Assembly (NCBI GenBank): GCA_020216845.1
Contig: JAIWNK010000119.1
Coordinates: 1-10,000 of the forward strand
Source of the DNA: Anaerolinea sp.
Lineage (GTDB): Bacteria; Chloroflexota; Anaerolineae; Anaerolineales; Anaerolineaceae
Direction: 5' to 3'
DNA: 10,000 nucleotides
Position numbers and translations under genes: made by a program
Shown: in pieces, positions 1-8,700 of the stretch
Numbering within the stretch: the first letter of the stretch is position 1
Layout: the number at the start of each line of letters is the position of its first letter
The notes under the pieces: generated by a model
Told to the model about the DNA's origin: nothing
What the model saw: the letters and a program-made list of their open reading frames with translations, nothing else
Databases searched by the model: none

Positions 1-353
1 ATAAAATTACAATCATTGAAGGCCCTCCCCCCACCTTTCAGGTCATCGAAGATGGTTGGGCATTGGGTCTCAACGACAGCCCAACACAATTCCGCATGGC
101 TCTCACCCACCTGCGCACCTTCAACGGCCCCGCCCTGGTAGAACGCTGCCATCGCGCCTGGAATCAAAAAGGCATCATCTACCTGCACTATCGCAATACA
201 CTTGGACTGGAAGAACGCGCCCCGATCTTTGCTGCCCGCTCAATCGAAACCGAAGAAGGGCAGGTATTGGTGTTATGGGTGCGCCATGAAAGCGAATCGC
301 CTGAATCACAATCTGCGGGCGATTCAAACGAGGATTCCGATAGCGAGATCTGA
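1..353 (+). CDS. C-terminal part of an unrecognised protein with an acidic tail
   Basis: The open frame is already running at the left edge (first full codon at base 3) and ends at TGA 351-353, so about 116 C-terminal residues are visible and the true start lies outside the window. I do not recognise the family. The visible part looks like a compact folded domain: a strand-rich beginning (KITIIEG, then FQVIEDGWALGLND), a helix around FRMALTHLRTFNGPALVERCHRAW, then beta-like stretches (GIIYLHYRN, GQVLVLWVRHE). The last 20 or so residues are Ser/Asp/Glu-rich and probably disordered. There is no membrane segment and no catalytic motif I can name. The next gene begins 4 bases after the stop, so the two are probably co-transcribed. 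The frame is supported by its continuous, protein-like composition and by this tight junction. Function is unknown. Confidence 0.7.
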   Translation, partial: KITIIEGPPPTFQVIEDGWALGLNDSPTQFRMALTHLRTFNGPALVERCHRAWNQKGIIYLHYRNTLGLEERAPIFAARSIETEEGQVLVLWVRHESESPESQSAGDSNEDSDSEI

Positions 354-357
354 GGCT

Positions 358-1422
358 ATGCCGCTCGACTTGCCCGCCCTTCATCAGCACTTTGCTGAGC
401 TGAAAAGCGCCGCCCAGCAGGCAAACCCGCCTGCTCAAGATGATGTGCAACAGGCACTTTGTGACTTCTTCAACGCCCAAAGCGCACAACAAATTTCGCT
501 CTGGCCAGATTGGCAAACGCTCAATCTTCAACTTAGTCAAACGCTATTCCAAATGTTGCCCCCCGGCGCATTGGCTTTTGCACTTGGCGATGAATTTTCC
601 AGCGAAGCGGAACAATGGAAAGCCGCCGCAGCACAACACGGCATACAGCTTTCCTGGCTAACCACCGACCCGCAGCGCGGCACACTAAGCCCAGAAACCT
701 GGCAAGCTGCCCTCAATGCCGGTCCGCGTCTGCTGCTGCTCGATGCCGCGGCACCCACCGGCCTCATTTACCCCTTGCCACGCCTGTTGCGCCAAGAGCG
801 GCCCAGTCATCCCATTGTCATCGTCAATGCCCGTCCATTGGCCGCCCACGCGCCGCTTGATGTGCAACGCTTTAATTGTGACGCTTTGCTCTGTCCGGGC
901 AACGCCTTATTTGGCCCGCCCCTTGGCCTGCTCTACCAACGCCAACCAATACAAAGCAATACCACAGCCGTGCCATCCGAAGCCCTCAGTGCCCTGCAAG
1001 CAGCACTTGACTACCTGCAATGGCTCGGCCAAACCTATGGCGTTGAATTCGCCGAACGTTATGCAGAGAACTTCAGCGGACGCCCCCTAGACTACAAACA
1101 AGCCATGGCTGCCATCCGCTCCTACGAATTTGAGCTAAGTCACGCCTTGCTAGAAGAACTTGCCCGCATTCCGGGGATCGAATTATTGGGCCCAAACGAC
1201 CCTTACCGCGTGGAAGAACGCATTCCCTGCTTCACCTTCCGCCTGCCTACCCCCCCGGAATACCTGCCCAACACCCCCTTAACCTTCACGGCTTGCAACA
1301 ATCTGCTCAAAATTGAAGCCTTTCATTATCACACATCAGACGAAGCCTCAGCAGTTGTTGCCAGCTTACGCGTCAGTCAGAGCGCCAACCGCACTGCCAA
1401 AAATCAACCAGAAGCGATTTAA
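358..1422 (+). CDS. Class V aminotransferase-fold protein lacking the PLP lysine (probable pseudoenzyme)
   Basis: A 354-residue protein resembling the cysteine desulfurase / selenocysteine lyase branch of class V aminotransferases. The recognisable core runs from about residue 66 (LPPGALAFALGDEF) through LLLLDAAAPTGLIYPLPRLL (125-144) to CDALLCPGNALFGPP (174-188). Active enzymes have a Ser-x-His-Lys stretch there, whose Lys carries PLP; here the same positions read Pro-Gly-Asn-Ala (180-183), so the lysine is Ala183. The PLP-ring Asp of the usual VDGAQ motif is Asn157 and the Gln is Pro160. The ring-stacking His of the family EMEHH motif is also missing near residues 79-83. An Arg in the position that normally binds the substrate carboxylate seems to remain (LRVS, Arg338), but the final helix of the family is short or absent. 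ATG 358 is chosen because it follows the upstream stop by 4 bases; an in-frame start at 202 would overlap that gene widely. The fold assignment is confident; loss of PLP chemistry is inferred from the missing residues. Substrate or partner unknown. Confidence 0.85.
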   Translation: MPLDLPALHQHFAELKSAAQQANPPAQDDVQQALCDFFNAQSAQQISLWPDWQTLNLQLSQTLFQMLPPGALAFALGDEFSSEAEQWKAAAAQHGIQLSWLTTDPQRGTLSPETWQAALNAGPRLLLLDAAAPTGLIYPLPRLLRQERPSHPIVIVNARPLAAHAPLDVQRFNCDALLCPGNALFGPPLGLLYQRQPIQSNTTAVPSEALSALQAALDYLQWLGQTYGVEFAERYAENFSGRPLDYKQAMAAIRSYEFELSHALLEELARIPGIELLGPNDPYRVEERIPCFTFRLPTPPEYLPNTPLTFTACNNLLKIEAFHYHTSDEASAVVASLRVSQSANRTAKNQPEAI

Positions 1423-1439
1423 TCACACAATGCCTGTTA

Positions 1440-1486
1440 AAACGATAAACGCCTGGGTGAGGGGGGCACCCAAACGTTTATCGTTT
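1440..1486. terminator. Long hairpin between convergent genes, likely bidirectional terminator
   Basis: A near-perfect inverted repeat lies in the 131-base gap between two converging genes. The outer arms are a perfect 12-base match (AAACGATAAACG at 1440-1451 against CGTTTATCGTTT at 1475-1486). After a 2x2 internal mismatch, a second 6-base stem (TGGGTG / CACCCA) closes a 7-base loop containing six G. Position and shape fit a terminator for the plus-strand genes and for the minus-strand operon arriving from the right. The following plus-strand bases are AT-rich but are not a strict T run; the minus strand has four T. The rest of the gap is AT-rich, with a T-rich stretch on the minus strand (about 1530-1547) and no further gene. 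Confidence 0.7.
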
Positions 1487-1553
1487 ATTATTATAAGCAC
1501 TTTGTTCCAAAAAGTCAACACATTCGCGCAAAAATTAAAAAATTCTTATCCAA

Positions 1554-2342
1554 TCAGCGCACGCGGCGCTTCCACTCTTCCTTTAGCTGAAGCTCACGCG
1601 GACTATCGCCCGATTTGAGGTTGAGAAAATCGCTCAACAGCCGGTGAAATTTATTCGTCTCATCCAACATTGGAAAATGACCCGACTGCTCAAATGTAAT
1701 CGCATGAGTATGCTCTGGCAGTTCTGCCAATTGTTCAATGTGCGGTGGAGCAATGATCGGATCCCGCTCCCCATTGACCAACAAACAGGCCGTTGGCAAA
1801 GAACGAAAGACCGTCCGCAGATCCTGATTGCCATCCACATCCAACAGCGAAATCTGCAATGCCCGCATATCCGTCTTGGGCGCATCCGTCAACACGGCCT
1901 CCGTCACTGCTGAACGGCCAAGCAACGCCTCTGCAAGCTCCAAAGGTGAGCTGTTGCGCAACCGTCCGTTGACCATCGTTTCATCCATCGGATAACTAAT
2001 CGCCATCACCCGATCCACATAATCCGGATGCCGCAATGCATAATAGACGCCTAACAGCGCCCCCAGGCCATGCCCAATCAGCGCCACCCGTCCAATGCCC
2101 ATATACTCCATGAAGCCATCCAACAATTGCATCTGATCATCCAACGTGTAACGACTGTTTTTGGCTGTGTCGCCAAACCCCCACAAATCCACTGCATAGG
2201 CACGGAACATGACCGAAGCTGCTTGCATCGAGGGGATCCAATAACGCCACGAACCAACCCAACCATGCAAGAAGATGAGCGGGCGGCCACGCCCTAGCAC
2301 CTCATAGTGAACAATGTCGTTATCAAGAACAATGACGCTCAT
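1554..2342 (-). CDS. Alpha/beta-hydrolase-fold protein with Gly in place of the nucleophilic Ser
   Basis: A 262-residue cytosolic protein (no signal peptide) with the canonical alpha/beta hydrolase layout. The first strands lead to the oxyanion-hole motif FLHGWVGSW (His26-Gly27). The AYAVDLWGFGDT segment (48-59) follows, then the nucleophile elbow LIGHGLGALLG (88-98), a short cap region (about 119-165), the acid Asp194 in NGERDP, and the catalytic His222 in QSGHFPM. The odd point is the elbow: the family motif is G-x-S-x-G, but here it reads G-H-G-L-G, with GGC (bases 2067-2069) at residue 92 where AGC would give Ser. The other two triad residues are intact. It is either a non-hydrolytic ligand-binding homologue or a single-base change. 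It is the last gene of the signalling operon, starting 11 bases after the response regulator stop, with a weak GAAG ribosome site 5 bases before the ATG. This invites comparison with RsbQ, the alpha/beta hydrolase partner of a PAS-domain regulator in Bacillus; that link is inference. Confidence 0.9.
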   Translation of the reverse strand: MSVIVLDNDIVHYEVLGRGRPLIFLHGWVGSWRYWIPSMQAASVMFRAYAVDLWGFGDTAKNSRYTLDDQMQLLDGFMEYMGIGRVALIGHGLGALLGVYYALRHPDYVDRVMAISYPMDETMVNGRLRNSSPLELAEALLGRSAVTEAVLTDAPKTDMRALQISLLDVDGNQDLRTVFRSLPTACLLVNGERDPIIAPPHIEQLAELPEHTHAITFEQSGHFPMLDETNKFHRLLSDFLNLKSGDSPRELQLKEEWKRRVR

Positions 2343-2353
2343 AAATACTTCAA

Positions 2354-2728
2354 CTATTTTCCGTATTTTTGCAACAATTCTTGAACTCGCACCGTCAGCT
2401 CATCAGGCGCAAAGGGTTTCAATAAATATTCCGTCGCTCCGGCCTCCAAACCGGTGCGAATTTCGGTCTCTTGGCCCTTGGCCGAGAGGAAAACAACAGG
2501 AATATGCTTCACTCGATCATCCGTCTTCATCTTCGCACAGGCTTCATACCCCGTCATCAACGGCATGCGCACATCCATCAAAATCAAATCTGGCATTTCA
2601 CGCGGCGCGGCTTCAACTGCCTCCGCACCATTCGGCACTGTTATTACCTCGTGTCCTGCAAACCGTAGCGTAAAAGCAATCAGGTCTCTAATATCTCTTT
2701 CGTCTTCTGCCACTAAGATTTTTGCCAT
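2354..2728 (-). CDS. Single-domain CheY-like response regulator
   Basis: A 124-residue receiver domain with no output domain. All key residues are visible: the acidic pair Glu8-Asp9 after the first strand (KILVAEDE), the phosphoacceptor Asp52 in DLILMDVRMP, the switch Ser82 in VVFLSAKG, and the invariant Lys104 in YLLKPFAP. Length is normal for a stand-alone receiver. It begins 4 bases after the stop of the giant histidine kinase, and its ribosome binding site lies inside the kinase gene end, so the two are almost certainly made together as a cognate pair. With no DNA-binding or enzymatic domain, phosphorylation must act through protein contacts, for example with the GGDEF-like or hydrolase-like protein of the same operon or a target elsewhere. 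That part is inference. Confidence 0.96.
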   Translation of the reverse strand: MAKILVAEDERDIRDLIAFTLRFAGHEVITVPNGAEAVEAAPREMPDLILMDVRMPLMTGYEACAKMKTDDRVKHIPVVFLSAKGQETEIRTGLEAGATEYLLKPFAPDELTVRVQELLQKYGK

Positions 2729-2732
2729 TCTA

Positions 2733-5700
2733 TCATCCCTCAGTTTTTTCTATCGGCAAAGCAAAGGAGAACGTACTCCCCTCTCCCCGTACGCCGCTGC
2801 TTGTAAACCAAATCCGCCCATGGTGCATTTCCACCAGCGTCTTCGACATTGCCAATCCCAATCCCGTCCCTGAAGTCGCCAACACCAACGGATCGTTGCC
2901 GCGATAGAAGCGCTCAAAAATACGCCCCTGTTCTTCCGGAGCAATGCCAACCCCTGTATCCACCACATCCACTTGCAACTCATCCCCTTCGACGTGCATC
3001 ACCAAACGCACCAAACCGCCATCGGGCGTATAGTTATAGCCATTCAACACCAAAGACATCATGACCTGCTTGATGCGCCCATAATCACCGAGCACATACG
3101 GCAGCTGCTCGGGTGCCTCTAACACAAAACTCATCGGACGGCTTTCATCTTTCGAACGCACCTGCATTTGCGACAACACTTCTTCGCCAATCTTGCGCAA
3201 GTCCAACGATTGCAGCTCCAACTTGACCTGACCCGTTTCAACGTGTGAAAGGTCAAGCAGGTCATTAATCAACACGCTCAAGCGTGCGGTACTACCGCGC
3301 ACCACTTCCAAGAAGTGCTTCTGCTGTGAGTTCAACTGTCCGGTCGCACCCATCAACATAATATCCACATACCCCTTAATCGAAGTCAGTGGTGTGCGCA
3401 ATTCATGGCTCACGTTGGCGACAAATTCAGACTTAAGCCGATCAACCTGAACTTCATGCGTAATATCGCGAAAAGTCGAAACCGTGCCCAAGAACTCATT
3501 CCGCCAAACGACGGGCGCCAAATGCACCGACACAATCCGCCCGTTTTCCAGCTCAATCTGCTCCGTATAAACATCCGATTCAGCATATTCCGCCGGGGAC
3601 TGCGTCCAGGTGCGGATGGTGGAAACCCAATCCATGCTGGTTTTGCCAAACATGCCCACAAATTGATCCAACGGCTTGCCGATAATCTGATCCGCGCGAA
3701 TGCCCAAAATGCGCTGTGCAGAAGCGTTGAATAGCGAAACCTGATTGGTGGCATTGGTCACCAAAACACCATCTGCAACTGCTTCCAGGATGCCTCGCGA
3801 ACGGCTTGCCTCAACCTGCTGCTCACGCAACATCGCGCCCAAGTCCTCAGCCTGATCGCGAATCAGTGTGAACAGTTCGGCGTTATTGAGCGCAATGCCA
3901 ATTTGCCGGGCAATTGCTTCCAACAGGCCAATTTGGTCCAGGGTAAAGAAAGCCGGTTGACGATGCAACAAAATTAACGAACCGAGCGTATCTTCTCCCA
4001 ACACCAATGGCACAGCCACCAGGCTGCGATAATTGAACGTCGTGCCTTCAGCAAACTTCCAACGCGTATCCGACTGAATGTCATCCACCAAGGCCGGAGA
4101 GCGCCGCCGCACCACCCAGCGCGAAATCTCTTTCTCCGACCGCAAATTACCACCCTCACCGGCCAGCGCCATCCCCGCCTGATATTGCCGATCGCGCGTT
4201 GCCAGCAAGATCATACTCTGCTCACACCCCAACGATTCATTCAAAACAGACAGGGTGCGTGTCAGCACCTGCTCAAGGTCAAGGCTGGTCGAAAGCTCCA
4301 TGATGATGCGCAACAACGTTTGCGAGTTTTGGTGTTCACGGCTCAATTCAGCCGTTCGTTCTTCAACACGTTTTTCTAGCACCTCTTTCAAGCTACGCGT
4401 CTCAACAAACAGACGGGCATTTTGCACCGCAATGCCAGCCTGATTGGTAATCGTACGCGCCAACTCGATTTCCGACGGTGTGTAACGCCGCTCCTCCACG
4501 TTCATTAGCATCAGCCAGCCATGCAAATTGGTGCCATAGACAATTGGCACCACCAACAACGAAGTCACCTTACGACGCTGCAAATACGCATCGAACAATG
4601 GCCGCAAATCTGTTTCAGCAGCCACATCCATCGTGCTAAAAATACCCAAGGTTTCGCTCAACCGCACAAGCAACGGCGTCAGCGGCAACTTGCGCGGCAA
4701 ACGTTCGCTCTCAATCTGCGGCGCTTCAAAATGCAGCAAAATCTGCCCTTCATCGTCCCGCAGCAAGGCCGCCGACCGATCAGCACCCAAAGCAGCCATC
4801 AACTGCTCAGCTGTCAACTTGAGGATGTGATCCACTTCCAAAGAACTGCTCAGATCTCCAGAGAAGCGGTTCAGCAACGCCAAGCGTTGAGAACGCTCAT
4901 CCAACTCCGTCGTGCGGCGGACACTCTCTTCGAACAGCCGGGCATTTTCCAAAGCCACACCAGCCTGACCGGCAAAGGTCACCGCTGCCTGAACATATTC
5001 CGGCGTGTAAAAACCGGCCTCGCGCTTTTCAAGAGCAATTGCACCGATTAACTCACCCTTGGCCACCACCGGAATACCCAACCATGAGTAAAAGTCCGGC
5101 TCCACCAGGCTGGGGAAGCGCTCATCGGCGCGCACATCCGGCGCATAAATATACGCATTGGTGCGAATCATTTCCTGGAATAAAATACTGTCTTCCAGGT
5201 TGACAGACAGGCCCAAGCGACTTTCCGCATCGGCAAAGCCACTTGCCGCCGCCACCGAAAGCTGATTGGCGCGCCGCAACCACAGTGTTGCTGTATCATA
5301 GGGCACCACCGACTTGAGCAAATCCAGCAGCGACGCGATCAATTCATCAAACTGCAAATTGGTAGAAATGGTTGCTGCCACCTGCGTCAGCGCCTGCAAC
5401 TGTGAGGCTCGCTGTTCTGCCGCCACAAACAAACGGGCACTTTCCAATGCCAGGGCCGTCTGCTGTGTGAGCGAAAGGGCAAGTGACTCGTCTTCGCCAG
5501 AAAACACGCCGGTGCCTTCAAAATTCTCCACAATGACCACGCCCAACACCCGTTCGCCCAGCCGCAAGGGAACAGCCATGGTACTGAGCGGCAATCTTCC
5601 ATTGCTCGCCTGACGATAGGCAAGCAAATCGTCCGAGGAAAGCGGATATTGTTGTGCAAAATTCAGTTCGTTCAGCGTGCGCGGACTGCCTTCCACCACC

Positions 5701-8700
5701 ACATCTGCTGGTAGCGAAAGCTCGTTCTCCGTCATCAAGTAGCGGATAGAAAGCAGGCTCTTGTTATCCACATATCCCTGAGCGGCGCGCGGTTCCACAA
5801 CCTGCTCTTTCATCTCCAACAAGCCCACCCAACCAGCTTGAGCACCCGGAATCACATCCAACAAGCTATTGACCAGCTCTTGCAAAATTGCTTCTGGAGA
5901 AAGCGTGCCAAGCTTGCGGCTGAATTCCAACAACAAGTTAACCTCGCGCAAACGGCGGCGGGTTTCATTCAACAATTCCAGGTTTTGTAACCCCACCCCA
6001 ACCTGACTCGCCAAACGCTCAAAGATGAGCTCATCTTCCTTCGCAAGATCGCTAATTGCATTCTGACCAATCGCCAAAATTGCCGCTGAACGCTGCTCAG
6101 AAATCTTCACCGGTGCAGCAATAAAGCTCTGTGCGTTGAGGGCTTGCAGCAGCGGCGAGTTATACCATTCATTTTCGTTATTGAGCACCGCCGCCATCAA
6201 AATGCGCCCATCATTCAAAACCTGACGCAGCGGATTGCGCTGCCCAAACAAAGCATCGGGGTTGACGTTGTTCGGCACTGCGCCCAAAACTTCGGTCAGG
6301 CGAATGCCAGACGGGCTCTTCTCGGCAATCAACGCCGTTTGCAAATCGAGGCGGGTCAACATTTCGCGCGCCATCACCCGCAGCACCATGCTCGAATCGG
6401 TCTGTCGGGTTGCCTCTTCTGCCATTTCCAAACCAGCCTGCACACGCTGCGAACGGCGATTCAGGTTTTGCACCACAATCATTTGTTCCAATTGGCGATG
6501 CAGCAAAATGGGCAGGCTTTCTTGCACATCCTTTGTCGCCTGTTGCAAGCGCGCCGCTTCAGCCTTCAAGTCATCCGCTTGCCGTTCCAACAACCTCATC
6601 TGACGGGAATTTTCCATCACCAACCCCGCCTGCGTCGCCAGCAATTCTAGTGCTTCCAGGGTTGGACGATCCGGACGACGGCCATCACGCGGTGCATCAG
6701 CGCTGACCATGCCCAAAGGCTTCCCTTCAAGATCATACAAAGGTACCAGCAACAAATCTTTCGGATTCCAGGCATCCACTTCCTGCCTGTCTTCCAATGG
6801 CAGAACCGTGTAAAGATGCAACTCTTGTGGAATCACCGGGCGCTTATCGGCAGGAATGAAATACACGCTGCCAAAGCGATACTCTGGCAGTAACAACACC
6901 TCCGCCCCTTTCCATGGTTGCTTACGCGTGCGCAAATCATCCCACGCCTGTTGGGAAAGGCCGCCCGAGCAAATCCGTCGCAGCATGGTTGGGTCATTCG
7001 GGTCAATCATGCTAATCAGCACAACCTGGAAAGGCGTAGCCTCTTGAATAGCCACAGCAATTGCTTCCAACGCCTTTTCCAGCGGCTGCCCAGGGCGCAA
7101 AAATTGTGAAACCTGGAACAACTTTGAAAGCGTTTCCAGCTCGCGCTTGAGCAATTCACCGCGCCGCGCCTGATCTTCGTACTGGAATGCATTGCCAAGC
7201 GCCACAGCAGCTTGCGCCGCCAGCGATTGCGCAATCTCAACCGAATCCTTATCAAAACGCCCCACGCTGTGGGCATGTAGCAAAATCAACCCTGCTGCAC
7301 GTTGCCGATAAATCACCGGCACAATCATCATCGATTGTACATTCTCATGCGGTGCCGGATGTTCCTCCACCGACAGGTCATCCACATTGACAATCTCACC
7401 TGTTTCCAGGGCTCGCAACTCTAACGGCGTCCGTTCGCCAGAGGGCAAATCTCCCACATAGAAACGCACCGTCTGCTTTTCTGTCTCGGGACGATTCAAG
7501 TCAAAAAACAGAATGCTGCCACAATCCGCGCGCGTAGCGCGCAATGCCTCCGCATAGACCAACTGCAACAACGATTTGAAATCGAGCGAGGAACCCAACT
7601 CGCGGCTGATGCGCGTCAAAGCCGTCATTTGCTCCACCCGCCGCCGCAGACTTTCATCCGTTTGCGCCGCCAGGTATGATTGCTCTACCACACCTGCCAA
7701 TTGACCAGCTGCAGTCACAATCGTCTGAATATCGGTCTGATCAAAAAAGCTCAACTCCTTGCTAATGAACCACAATTCCCCCACGCCCTCATTATGCACC
7801 ACCAGCGGCACCCCCACCAGCGACAGCCCACTCAGCTTGCGGAAAATCGTCTGATAAAACGGCACAATCGCCTGTTCCACTTCCAGGTTGGCGATGTTTT
7901 GTGTGCGCTGACTGCCCGTCACAGTAAACGGGAACTGAGCGTCATCTGCCGACATGCGCAGCGCCCCCGTCAACATCTCTTCTGGCAAGCCAACTTGTGA
8001 AGGCACATGCAAACGCAGTACAGAGCGCTCCGAATCGATCAAAAAGGCCAATGCCGAATCGGCATGCAACAAGCGCGCAAGCTCTTGAAGCGCAAACGTC
8101 AAAATTTCATCCAGCGTTGCTGCCGAACTGGACAAACTGGTAATGCGACGCAAGGCCTCTGACCGTTGTGCCCGCTGCCGTAGCTGTTGCACCAACCCAA
8201 GGTTTTCAATCAGCGGGGCAGTCTGATTGGCCACAATCATCAGCAAATTTAGCTCGCCCTGCGTAAATGTTGCACTGCCATCAAGGTGATTGGAAGCTTG
8301 CAAATAACCAAGGTTGCGCCCGCTGGAGATGAGCGGAATTAAGACCGTATCGCGCAGACTGGCGCTCTGCGCCAGGCTTTGCAAGCCCAAAACCTCCCAT
8401 TGCGGGTCTTCCGCAGCATTTGCACTGATGATCATATCCTGTTCAATCAGCGCAGTCTCCAATGGGCTCCCCGCCGCAATCGGCACCTTATACAGCTCAA
8501 TGAATTGATCGGGCAAGCCATAAATTGGCGGCTGCCCCTGCAAAGAACGTGAGCTTTCATTATAAATCAAAAAGCCCAAAATCTCCACTCGCAGCAACGG
8601 AGCAATGCTTTGCACCAAATGCGCATACAAACGCTGCGGATCGCGCGCTGAGCTAAACGCCTGTGTCAATTGCGCCAGACCAGAAAGCTCCGCCGCCCGA

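Noticed and set aside
202..357. Upstream in-frame extension of the aminotransferase-like gene
   Set aside because: It would overlap the preceding gene by about 150 bases and its residues look like an out-of-frame reading of that gene; the ATG at 358 directly follows the upstream stop.
1501..1553. Possible small RNA or second terminator in the AT-rich part of the intergenic gap
   Set aside because: There are A/T runs but no GC-stabilised stem, so nothing beyond low-complexity AT-rich sequence can be supported.
4521..5051. 176-codon open frame on the plus strand
   Set aside because: It lies wholly antisense to the GAF 7-9 region of the kinase, is rich in Gln/Arg/His as expected of a reverse-strand shadow, and has no recognisable domain.
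6144..6650. 168-codon open frame on the plus strand
   Set aside because: Antisense to the kinase around GAF 5-6; composition dominated by His, Gln and Arg and no family resemblance, so it is a shadow.
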